From: an uncultured Bacteroidales bacterium
GTDB lineage: Bacteria > Bacteroidota > Bacteroidia > Bacteroidales > JACABE01
Length of the DNA: 33,360 bases
Reading direction: 5' to 3'
Assembly (NCBI GenBank): GCA_903899825.1
Contig: CAIUKU010000190.1
Location: 1-33,360 of the forward strand
The notes under the pieces were generated by a model, which made no database searches, was not told the DNA's origin, and saw nothing but the letters and a program-made list of their open reading frames with translations. Of this stretch, positions 25,537 to 31,845 are shown piece by piece (positions within the stretch are counted from its first letter, which is position 1; every line of letters begins with the position of its first letter). The translations under genes and the position numbers were made by a program.

Positions 25537-26754
25537 TTATTTACTGATTATAACTTTACCCCTCATCTCTTTCCCCTTATCATTGATGAGTTGATAGTAG
25601 TAGATGCCTTGTTTGAAGTATTGGATATTGAGGGTAGTGATAGAGTTAATCAGTTGCTTTTGCAATACAATTTGTCCAATGGAATTGAAGATTGTTAACT
25701 GAAAACCGCTATACATGCCGGTATTAAAAGTGATGGAATTGTTAGCAGGGTTAGGGAAAATATTTACACTTTCTTTAGCAATTTCATTTACCCCTACATT
25801 TGGATTAAACTTAGAAACCCCCGATGTTGTACCAAACCATATATTACCCTGCTTATCTTCATAAATTGACCAAACCTCATTGTTTGCCATACCATCAGAA
25901 GTAGTATAGGTAGTCCAGTTGATACCATCGAACTTGGTAACACCTTTGCCTATTCCCGGTCCATAGCTTTCTGTGCCAAACCATTTGTTATTCTGTAAGT
26001 CTACACCTATAGCTGTTACCCAATACTCAGGTAATCCAGAATTAGAAGGCGTAAACGTAGAAAACACAGTACCATTGTATAAAGTTGTACCGCTATGTAA
26101 TGTACCTATCCAAACATTATCCATTGTATCCAGACTTATGTTTTGTGCAGTTATTAATCCATTATTCATATAATTAACCCAGCTCGTATCATTGTATTTT
26201 AATAAACCAACATCTGTTGCAAACCATTTAATATTATGTTTGTCCACAACAATACCGCGTACACCAATTTCCGGATATGGTAAACTATCAGCCATGGTAT
26301 AAATCTTCCACACCGTATCATTAAATCTGGTAATACCATTATGTCCTCCACCAAACCATTTATTGCCATTTTTATCAATGGCTATGGCTGATACATTGCT
26401 GTCTGCCAGACCATCGTTACAGTTATAGGTAGTCCAGTTTATCCCATCAAATTTAGATACCCCCCCTCCCCAGGTTCCAAACCAATAACTTCCCGATGAA
26501 TCAATTGCAATGGCTCCTATCAGATTATTTGTTATACTATTTGAGGTATTGAAAGTAGTCCAGTGGGTTCCATCAAATCTAGACACCCAACCCCCCCAGG
26601 TTCCAAACCACAAAACACCTGCTGTATCCTGAATAATTACATTAACATTATTGTAAGCCAAACCATTGGCTGTGGTATAAGTTGTCCATTGCTGAGCTAT
26701 AATATAGTTAGGATAAACTATGCTAATTATTATTCCAATAAATAAATTTTTCAT
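25537..26754 (-). CDS. Secreted two-component-regulator-type propeller (Reg_prop) with T9SS sorting domain
   Basis: A 405-aa exported protein starting at ATG 26754 (MKNLFIGIIISIVYPNYIIAQ signal peptide); an upstream open stretch to 26805 overlaps a likely promoter and hairpin. The body has seven W-[FI]-[GA] motifs (WFGTWGG, WFGTWGGG, WFGGGHNG, WFATDVG, WIGTLHSG, WFGTESYG, WFGTTSG), each followed by a short strand such as VSKFDG-x-WTTY. This fits one complete seven-bladed propeller of the Reg_prop family. In hybrid two-component sensors these occur as two propellers fused to a kinase; here there is no kinase, only a sorting domain (about 322-405). Confidence 0.9.
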   Translation of the reverse strand: MKNLFIGIIISIVYPNYIIAQQWTTYTTANGLAYNNVNVIIQDTAGVLWFGTWGGWVSRFDGTHWTTFNTSNSITNNLIGAIAIDSSGSYWFGTWGGGVSKFDGINWTTYNCNDGLADSNVSAIAIDKNGNKWFGGGHNGITRFNDTVWKIYTMADSLPYPEIGVRGIVVDKHNIKWFATDVGLLKYNDTSWVNYMNNGLITAQNISLDTMDNVWIGTLHSGTTLYNGTVFSTFTPSNSGLPEYWVTAIGVDLQNNKWFGTESYGPGIGKGVTKFDGINWTTYTTSDGMANNEVWSIYEDKQGNIWFGTTSGVSKFNPNVGVNEIAKESVNIFPNPANNSITFNTGMYSGFQLTIFNSIGQIVLQKQLINSITTLNIQYFKQGIYYYQLINDKGKEMRGKVIISK

Positions 26755-26771
26755 AAAATAAATAATAAAAA

Positions 26772-26805
26772 GTGAGCAAATCTGGCATAAACCAAATTTG
26801 CTCAC
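26772..26805 (-). promoter_or_regulatory. Inverted repeat in the presumed 5' leader of the Reg_prop gene
   Basis: GTGAGCAAAT (26772-26781) and ATTTGCTCAC (26796-26805) are perfect reverse complements around 14 bases, 17 bases before the start codon on the minus strand. It could be an mRNA stem-loop or a protein-binding site. Confidence 0.55.
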
Positions 26806-26812
26806 AAAGTTA
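26805..26812 (-). promoter_or_regulatory. Candidate -7 element TAACTTTG
   Basis: Exact TAnnTTTG on the minus strand touching the outer end of the 26772-26805 inverted repeat. Transcription from it would place the inverted repeat at the very 5' end of the mRNA. Confidence 0.3.
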
Positions 26813-26842
26813 ATGTTTATTCTACCGAAATCTTCGTTTGGT

Positions 26843-26874
26843 TCATAATTTCACAAATTTACAGCTTATCACTT
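26843..26874 (-). pseudogene. Relic of a T9SS sorting-domain 3' end
   Basis: Bases 26849-26874 match the last codons of the delta-60-repeat gene at 24 of 26 positions. Read on the minus strand they give VISCKFVKL and a stop, against VISGKFVKE and a stop in the intact gene. Nothing upstream of it in that frame continues the domain. Confidence 0.5.
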
Positions 26875-26935
26875 ATTAAATATCTCAGCAAACCATTACA
26901 ATGAAAATACCTTGTGACTTTGACTTACAAAATAC

Positions 26936-27748
26936 TTATAATAATCCTAATTTTGAAGCAAAAACGACTGCTTCCATTGAATTATTGGCACCGAGTTTTT
27001 CCAGTACTCTCTGACGATGGGTATTTACTGTATGCAGGCTGATAGATAGCTGGTCTGAAATTTCTTTGCTGAGGTATCCGTCTTTTACCATTTGCAGTAT
27101 CTGTATTTCCCTTTTGGTTAAGGCAATGCCAATATCATTTTTGTCTTTTGGCTCTTCTTTTTGAAATGGAATAATTTCACCGGTTTTGAAATTTAAAATC
27201 TGGGCTTTCATCCCTATATTTACATCCTGATTGGGTGAAATATCAATAATACTCAGTGATAACCAGATATTACCATTTGCATCCAGTTCTAACAACTGAT
27301 GCTGTTCAATTACTCTGATATAAACATTTTCAGCATTTAATATACGGAATTCATTGATGAGCTTATAATCCAATTTCTCCTCTTTCGGGAAATGGAAAAA
27401 TAGTTTTAATAAAGAAATACCATTTTTTGTCAATTCCAGAAAATCATCCGGATGAATTTTTGCATCTATAAAATCATGCCCCAGTTCTTCTATCTGTTTT
27501 AAATCGTAACCCAGTAAGTTGCAGAAATTTGGCGAATAAAAAATATGTTCTTTTTTATAAAGATCAAAAACACTGATTCCGCTGTTGCCTAAATTAGCCA
27601 ACTGATGCAATAAAGGTTTATGCTTATCCAGCAGAGAATAATCCAGGGCTTCTGCATCAAATTCCTGTTGAAAAAGTAATTGCAAATAAGTTGTATAGAT
27701 TTGAAGACTGTCATTTTCTGTCATACGATCTGGTTTTTTTGATTCCAT
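26936..27748 (-). CDS. PAS domain-containing LuxR family transcriptional regulator
   Basis: A 270-aa cytoplasmic DNA-binding protein. Residues about 52-172 form a PAS-like sensor domain (GISVFDLYKKEHIFYSPNFCNLLGYDLKQIEELG, then KIHPDDFLEL), with a PAC-like second part. A LuxR/GerE helix-turn-helix fills 208-270 (LTKREIQILQMVKDGYLSKEISDQLSISLHTVNTHRQRVLEKLGA). There is no receiver domain, so it is not a classical response regulator; it may sense a ligand or interact with another protein. ATG 27748 is preferred to an upstream TTG at 27757. Its targets are unknown; the adjacent secreted-protein genes are candidates only by position. Confidence 0.92.
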   Translation of the reverse strand: MESKKPDRMTENDSLQIYTTYLQLLFQQEFDAEALDYSLLDKHKPLLHQLANLGNSGISVFDLYKKEHIFYSPNFCNLLGYDLKQIEELGHDFIDAKIHPDDFLELTKNGISLLKLFFHFPKEEKLDYKLINEFRILNAENVYIRVIEQHQLLELDANGNIWLSLSIIDISPNQDVNIGMKAQILNFKTGEIIPFQKEEPKDKNDIGIALTKREIQILQMVKDGYLSKEISDQLSISLHTVNTHRQRVLEKLGANNSMEAVVFASKLGLL

Positions 27749-27834
27749 CAACAGCAAAACAGCTGTGATTCAATACGTTTATTATGTAAAATCTGATTAC
27801 GAAATTATAAAAAATCTGTAAGATTCTGATTGAA

Positions 27835-28344
27835 TTATTTTTTATTTGGATTGCAGTTCGTTTTTTGTTGTTCAATAAATCCGGAACATCCGTATATCTT
27901 TTTATAAACTAAAATATTTTTTGCCTCAAAAAGATGAGGTCTCCAACCTAAAATATTTACTGTTCCCATTGTTCCCTCTTGTAATAAAAAGCATTTTTCA
28001 ATGATGCCTTTCCTGGTATTAAATTTTACACCTATAGAAGAATGTCCGGGGTAAATGGCAATTTTTTCCTGACATTTATCAGGATATGCATCTGCTACAC
28101 AGGGATGATTTTTAAACCACATTGTTAATGTATCTATGTTATAAGAATGGGTTGTTTGCATTCCGCTACCGGGTCCGTTGTAAAACTGAGTGCCATTCTC
28201 CCTTTTTCTGACTTCTTTTTTAAACAATCTTTCAACTTTGTTGAAATTTCCTTTTTCTACTGCTTTGCAAAAATTGCAGTTGTTTTGGGAATAGGATATA
28301 TTTACAAAAAGCAGTAAAGAAAGTAAAATTATCAGGAGTTTCAT
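27835..28344 (-). CDS. Exported protein of unknown function
   Basis: A 169-aa protein with a clear signal peptide (1-19, NISYSQ). The mature part has several cysteines (CNFCKAVEKGNFNKVERLFKKE at the N-terminus, then HPCVADAYPDKC, KCFLL, CSGF, TNC), which suggests disulphides in the periplasm or outside. The N-terminal EKGNFNKVERLFKKE resembles a single ankyrin-like helix pair, but this is weak. No sorting domain and no recognised family. It stands alone. Confidence 0.65.
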   Translation of the reverse strand: MKLLIILLSLLLFVNISYSQNNCNFCKAVEKGNFNKVERLFKKEVRKRENGTQFYNGPGSGMQTTHSYNIDTLTMWFKNHPCVADAYPDKCQEKIAIYPGHSSIGVKFNTRKGIIEKCFLLQEGTMGTVNILGWRPHLFEAKNILVYKKIYGCSGFIEQQKTNCNPNKK

Positions 28345-28431
28345 CTGTTAATATTTAATTTTTTATTCATATTCTATTATTTAAATATCGTTGGAAAACA
28401 CCGAGAAACTTATATTTCTTATGCTTTAATG

Positions 28432-28532
28432 GAACGCTGATGACACGGATACGTTCCGTAAACGCGGATTAACACAGATTTTAAATCAGTTTAATCTGTG
28501 TTTTCCTTTAGGAATCAGTGTCATCAGCGTTC
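28432..28532. repeat. Two-tier imperfect palindrome of about 100 bp
   Basis: The outer arms are perfect 15-mers: GAACGCTGATGACAC (28432-28446) and its reverse complement (28518-28532). The inner arms are perfect 10-mers: AACACAGATT (28471-28480) and AATCTGTGTT (28493-28502). A T-run follows the right arm (28535-28540). It has the look of the dispersed long palindromes often seen between Bacteroidota genes. It could fold into a long hairpin in RNA or DNA. Confidence 0.85.
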
Positions 28533-28560
28533 TGTTTTTTTCAATGGCATGTGTATTCTC

Positions 28561-28588
28561 AATAATCATTCCCTTGTGTGTCAATATT
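28561..28588 (+). repeat. Dispersed motif AATAATCAT-N5-TGTGTGT, copy c
   Basis: AATAATCAT, five bases, then TGTGTGTCAATATT. It overlaps the left member of a 31-bp direct repeat (28568-28598) whose partner is at 28645-28675. Confidence 0.7.
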
Positions 28589-28675
28589 TATTATTCATTT
28601 GTATTAAACCTTCCAGGTTTTAAAAACCTGGAAGGTTTTCTATTATTCCCTTGTGAGTCAGTATTTATTATTCAT
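28568..28675 (+). repeat. 31-bp direct repeats flanking a palindrome
   Basis: The sequences at 28568-28598 and 28645-28675 are identical at 29 of 31 positions (both start ATTCCCTTGTG and end TATTTATTATTCAT). They are 77 bp apart, with the palindrome 28606-28638 between them. Confidence 0.85.
28606..28638. repeat. Palindrome AAACCTTCCAGGTTTT/AAAACCTGGAAGGTTT
   Basis: The two 16-base arms are perfect reverse complements around one base, and each arm is itself an AAACCT/AGGTTT inverted repeat. It lies 45 bases after the stop of the minus-strand gene at 28683 and could act as its terminator. Confidence 0.85.
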
Positions 28676-28682
28676 GGACATT

Positions 28683-29378
28683 TCATGGTTTAAGGTTTAA
28701 ATGCTTTTTCCATTTTAATAGATCTGCTTCATATTGCAAATCGTTTTTATACCATTCCCTGAAAGATTTCTCCCCTATAATATGTTCATGGCAGAGCATA
28801 TCCAGACTCCATAAGATATTTGTAATATAAATGCCGTGTATGGTAGCATTTTCGCTTCCACTGATAAACAAAGGATTGCTTTCCAGAAGATAAATTAAAA
28901 ACTGAATGCAGACCTGATCCGTTTTTTTAAGTTCTTCAAGTTTTTGTTTTGTGAAATGACAAAGTACTCTAATTTTAATCAGGGACTGCAATGATTTTAA
29001 TGCAGCCAGCCGGGTATCCGGATTCCAGTGTGCAGTTGCAGCAAGTATACAAAAGCTGTTTTGATGTTTTTCAAAATAAGACAAACTTTTACTGTAATCC
29101 CAATGAGTTTTCATACTGGAAAAACGCAAGCGTTCAAAATAATACTTTACGGAATCTTCTTTAAGCTCAGGCTTAATCCTTTCTAAAACAGCTGCAGTTA
29201 AATGAGGTGGTTTGGGATATTCTTTCCATCTGTTGGATGTATCTTCAACAATGCTTTTCACATAGTTGTCAAAAGCCAATGATTCGGATGTTTTTTTTTC
29301 AGGCTGAGCCTGTAAATTTTGAAATAATTGACAACTTATGAAAAGAAATAATAAAAGCTTAGGTTTCAGAAAATTCAT
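28683..29378 (-). CDS. Exported protein of unknown function
   Basis: A 231-aa protein with a signal peptide (1-24, QNLQAQ). The mature part is largely helical (SVKYYFERLRFSSMKTHWDYSKSLSYFEKHQ, then NPDTRLAALKSLQSLIKIRVLCHFTKQKLEEL), with a hint of HEAT-like repeats. No family recognised. It starts 27 bases after the dCMP deaminase gene ends, so it may be the last gene of a kinase-deaminase-unknown operon. Confidence 0.7.
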   Translation of the reverse strand: MNFLKPKLLLFLFISCQLFQNLQAQPEKKTSESLAFDNYVKSIVEDTSNRWKEYPKPPHLTAAVLERIKPELKEDSVKYYFERLRFSSMKTHWDYSKSLSYFEKHQNSFCILAATAHWNPDTRLAALKSLQSLIKIRVLCHFTKQKLEELKKTDQVCIQFLIYLLESNPLFISGSENATIHGIYITNILWSLDMLCHEHIIGEKSFREWYKNDLQYEADLLKWKKHLNLKP

Positions 29379-29405
29379 AAGAAGGTCGCTTTATAAAGAA
29401 TCTTT

Positions 29406-29897
29406 TTATTGTTTCTCGTATTGTTGAACTTCATCGTGTACAAATTCGATGCTGATACCAGCCAGGCGGAACATCTCCTCAGACTCTTGTCCTGTATGAT
29501 ATTTGCGTTCACAAACCACTCTGATAATTCCGCAATTGATGATCAGCATGGCGCAGGTCCGGCAGGGTGTCATGCGGCAATACAAAGTAGCACCTTCCAG
29601 CGCAATGCCGAGTTTGGCAGCCTGGCAGATGGCATTTTGCTCGGCATGAACAGTTCTTACACAATGATTGGTCGTTTTGCCATCTTCGTGTGTTACCTGC
29701 TTGAACAAATGACCTTCGTCGTCGCAATGAGGTAAACCCATAGGAGATCCAACATAACCGGTAACCAGTATTTGTTTGTTGCGGGCAATTACACATCCGC
29801 TTCTGCCTCTGTCGCAGGTAGCCCGTTTGGCAATGGTATTGGCTATTTCTATAAAATATTCATCCCAGCTGGGGCGAATGTATTTTTCTTCACTCAT
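29406..29897 (-). CDS. Deoxycytidylate (dCMP) deaminase family protein
   Basis: A 163-aa zinc-dependent deaminase, expected to convert dCMP to dUMP for thymidylate synthesis. The catalytic motif is H84-A85-E86, and the zinc cysteines are in PCRTC (C112, C115). C28, C58 and H78 are candidates for the second zinc site found in T4-type dCMP deaminases. The segment RSGCVIARNKQILVTGYVGSP is typical of the ComEB/dCMP deaminase family. It lies 2 bases after the P-loop kinase gene, so the two are surely co-transcribed. Confidence 0.9.
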   Translation of the reverse strand: MSEEKYIRPSWDEYFIEIANTIAKRATCDRGRSGCVIARNKQILVTGYVGSPMGLPHCDDEGHLFKQVTHEDGKTTNHCVRTVHAEQNAICQAAKLGIALEGATLYCRMTPCRTCAMLIINCGIIRVVCERKYHTGQESEEMFRLAGISIEFVHDEVQQYEKQ

Positions 29898-29899
29898 AA

Positions 29900-30457
29900 T
29901 TATTTGTCAATTTGATGGAGGACTTCTTCCACTTTTAGCTGTAAATTTTCAATTGTGCCTGAATTTTCAAAAACAAAATCAGCCATTTCGATGCATTTCC
30001 TGAGATTTTGTTTGGCAGGATCACTGGTATTCATTTCTCTCTGCTCATTTTGGACAAAGGTAACATAATCAATATTATCTGTTTCCGAATTTCGGAGAAG
30101 GATGCGTTCGTATCTTAATTGTGAGGGTGCGTCGATGGCAAACAAAAAGAAATTGCCTTTTTCTCTGAGTGAATCTACTTCACCCGGTGTTCTGATACTT
30201 TCAATCACACAGTTGTTGCCGGATTCAGCTGCTTTAAAGTACAATTGGTCTGTAACATAAGAAGGTGAATGCCTGGCACGGAGTTCGTTGGCAACGATAA
30301 CCATGCTGTCGCGGTTTACAGGCATCTTTCTTTTTTCAATTTCTTCCGTCAAAAAGCTTCTTACCGAATAATGGGTAAAATTCTTATGATTGACCAGGTA
30401 TTCTACGATGGTACCTTTGCCGGCACCCAATGTTCCTGTGATTCCTATTATCAGCAT
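29900..30457 (-). CDS. P-loop nucleotide kinase-like protein
   Basis: A 185-aa protein with the Walker A motif GTLGAGKGT (8-16) at its very N-terminus. The layout is like a nucleoside monophosphate kinase or dephospho-CoA kinase: VIESIRTPGEVDSLRE is the Walker B-like region, DAPSQLRYERILLRN follows, and the sequence ends in a helix-rich DFVFENSGTIENLQLKVEEVL as in the CoaE/NMP-kinase end. The substrate is not clear. Its tight pairing with dCMP deaminase suggests a deoxynucleotide monophosphate. Confidence 0.8.
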   Translation of the reverse strand: MLIIGITGTLGAGKGTIVEYLVNHKNFTHYSVRSFLTEEIEKRKMPVNRDSMVIVANELRARHSPSYVTDQLYFKAAESGNNCVIESIRTPGEVDSLREKGNFFLFAIDAPSQLRYERILLRNSETDNIDYVTFVQNEQREMNTSDPAKQNLRKCIEMADFVFENSGTIENLQLKVEEVLHQIDK

Positions 30458-30510
30458 ATGATTATAAATCTTTGTTTTATCAGCCGAACTTATTAAATGT
30501 CCTTTGTTTA

Positions 30511-30518
30511 CAAAATTA
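30511..30518 (-). promoter_or_regulatory. Candidate -7 element TAATTTTG of the kinase-deaminase operon
   Basis: Exact TAnnTTTG on the minus strand about 53 bases before the kinase start codon. No convincing -33 element. Confidence 0.35.
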
Positions 30519-30551
30519 TTATTTTTAATTTAATTTTCGCTTTATTATTTT

Positions 30552-30559
30552 TATATTTG
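30552..30559 (+). promoter_or_regulatory. Candidate -7 element TATATTTG on the plus strand
   Basis: Exact TAnnTTTG, diverging from the kinase promoter. It would give manA a leader of about 175 bases, which is long, so another unseen promoter nearer manA is possible. Confidence 0.25.
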
Positions 30560-30652
30560 TAAAAATGATAAGATAGGCTACAAAGACAAGAAAGTACTAA
30601 GGAAATCAAGAATAATAAAAATCTGTTTTTCTTTTTACTTATAAGTATTTTA

Positions 30653-30675
30653 GGCACTTTAAGTACTCAAGGCAC
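30653..30675 (-). repeat. Inverted copy of the 10383 nonamer array sequence
   Basis: The reverse complement of 30662-30675 is GTGCCTTGAGTACT, identical to the start of the tandem array at 10383-10463, and continues as TAAAGTGCC. It lies in the manA upstream region, 20 kb away from the array. Confidence 0.75.
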
Positions 30676-30743
30676 TACTGTATAGTACAGCAATTTCCTT
30701 TTTAGAGGTGTTATTTTAAAAACAATGAATAGTAAAACATAAT

Positions 30744-31724
30744 ATGAACGAATTATATCCGATGAAATTCAGGCCTGTCTTTAAAGAAAAGATATGGGGC
30801 GGTATGAAAATAAAAACAGTATTAGGACTGGATTATGCACCTTTGCCTAATTGTGGTGAAGTATGGGCACTGTCAGGGGTTGAAGATAATAATTCAGAAG
30901 TAGCCAATGGTTTTTTGGAAGGAAATGAACTCAATGAACTCGTAGAAGTATACATGGGCGATTTGGTAGGTGATGCCGTTTATGAAAAATTTGGTATTGA
31001 ATTCCCTATTCTGATTAAGTTCATAGATGCCAATGACTATTTGTCTATACAAGTACATCCTGACGACGAGCTGGCAGCAAAACGCAAGATAGGCTATGGT
31101 AAAAGCGAAATGTGGTATATTTTACAAGCCGATGAAAAAGCAGAATTGATTACAGGTTTTAACCAGAAAGTCAATAAAGAAAGCTATATAAAACACCTTC
31201 AACATAAAACATTGAGACAAATCCTTAATGTTGAAAAGGTAAAGAAAGATGAGGTGTATTATATTCCTGCAGGACGTGTTCATGCATTGGGACCAGGCTT
31301 ATTACTGGCAGAAATTCAACAGACTTCCGATACTACCTATCGTATATATGACTGGGACAGACTGGATGATAAAGGCAATCCGCGTCAGCTGCATGTGGAA
31401 GAAGCCCTGGATGCCATCGATTTTGAGGTATATGACAATTATAAAACAAATTATCCGCATACCCTGAATAAAACGGTGAATGTAGTTGAAACTCCTTTTT
31501 TTACGACCAATGTATTACAGCTGGATAAAAAACTGGAAAAAAATTATGAAGAACTGGATTCATTTGTAATTTTTGTATGTATTCAGGGAAAAGGAGAACT
31601 CCATTATGGAAGCGAAAAACTTGATTTCAAAAAGGGCGAAGTTGTGCTTTTACCGGCTAATATAAGTAAGATTCAATTATTGCCTTTGGAAGAGATTAAG
31701 CTGCTGGAGGTGTATATAATTTAA
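30744..31724 (+). CDS. manA: Mannose-6-phosphate isomerase, class I
   Basis: A 326-aa zinc enzyme that interconverts mannose 6-phosphate and fructose 6-phosphate. It has two cupin halves. The metal ligands are H105 in SIQVHPDD, E122 in GKSEMWYIL and H180 in PAGRVHALG. R200 lies in DTTYRIYDWDR. The length matches the short bacterial (Bacillus ManA) type. ATG 30744 is followed closely by the KFRPVFKEKIWGG motif typical of the N-terminus. The product probably feeds GDP-mannose or surface glycan synthesis, but no other mannose gene is near. Its stop codon overlaps a heptamer array. Confidence 0.95.
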   Translation: MNELYPMKFRPVFKEKIWGGMKIKTVLGLDYAPLPNCGEVWALSGVEDNNSEVANGFLEGNELNELVEVYMGDLVGDAVYEKFGIEFPILIKFIDANDYLSIQVHPDDELAAKRKIGYGKSEMWYILQADEKAELITGFNQKVNKESYIKHLQHKTLRQILNVEKVKKDEVYYIPAGRVHALGPGLLLAEIQQTSDTTYRIYDWDRLDDKGNPRQLHVEEALDAIDFEVYDNYKTNYPHTLNKTVNVVETPFFTTNVLQLDKKLEKNYEELDSFVIFVCIQGKGELHYGSEKLDFKKGEVVLLPANISKIQLLPLEEIKLLEVYII

Positions 31725-31757
31725 TGATGAATGATGAGTTATGAATGATGAATAACG
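31723..31757. repeat. Heptamer array overlapping the manA stop codon
   Basis: Five 7-bp units, mainly AATGATG with AGTTATG and AATAACG variants. The first unit shares two bases with the TAA stop at 31722-31724. Confidence 0.8.
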
Positions 31758-31800
31758 TTGGAAGAAAAAATTTGGATTATGAGTAGTATCAACACCTTAA

Positions 31801-31835
31801 TAACCAATAACTAATAACCAATAACCAATAACTAA
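31801..31835. repeat. Heptamer array TAACCAA/TAACTAA before the PhoH gene
   Basis: Five exact 7-bp units (TAACCAA, TAACTAA, TAACCAA, TAACCAA, TAACTAA), ending 10 bases before the PhoH start codon. It takes up the place where a ribosome-binding site would normally lie. Confidence 0.9.
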
Positions 31836-31845
31836 CTTAACAGCC

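Larger units (their letters stand above)
28345..28682. other. 338-bp repeat-rich intergenic region
   Basis: No coding frame. From left to right it holds A/T-rich DNA, a two-tier palindrome (28432-28532), one copy of the AATAATCAT-type motif, a nested palindrome (28606-28638) and a second copy of the flanking 31-bp repeat. Confidence 0.75.

Noticed and set aside
26755..26805. Longer N-terminus of the Reg_prop protein
   Set aside because: The extra residues precede a complete signal peptide and cover an inverted repeat next to a -7 element.
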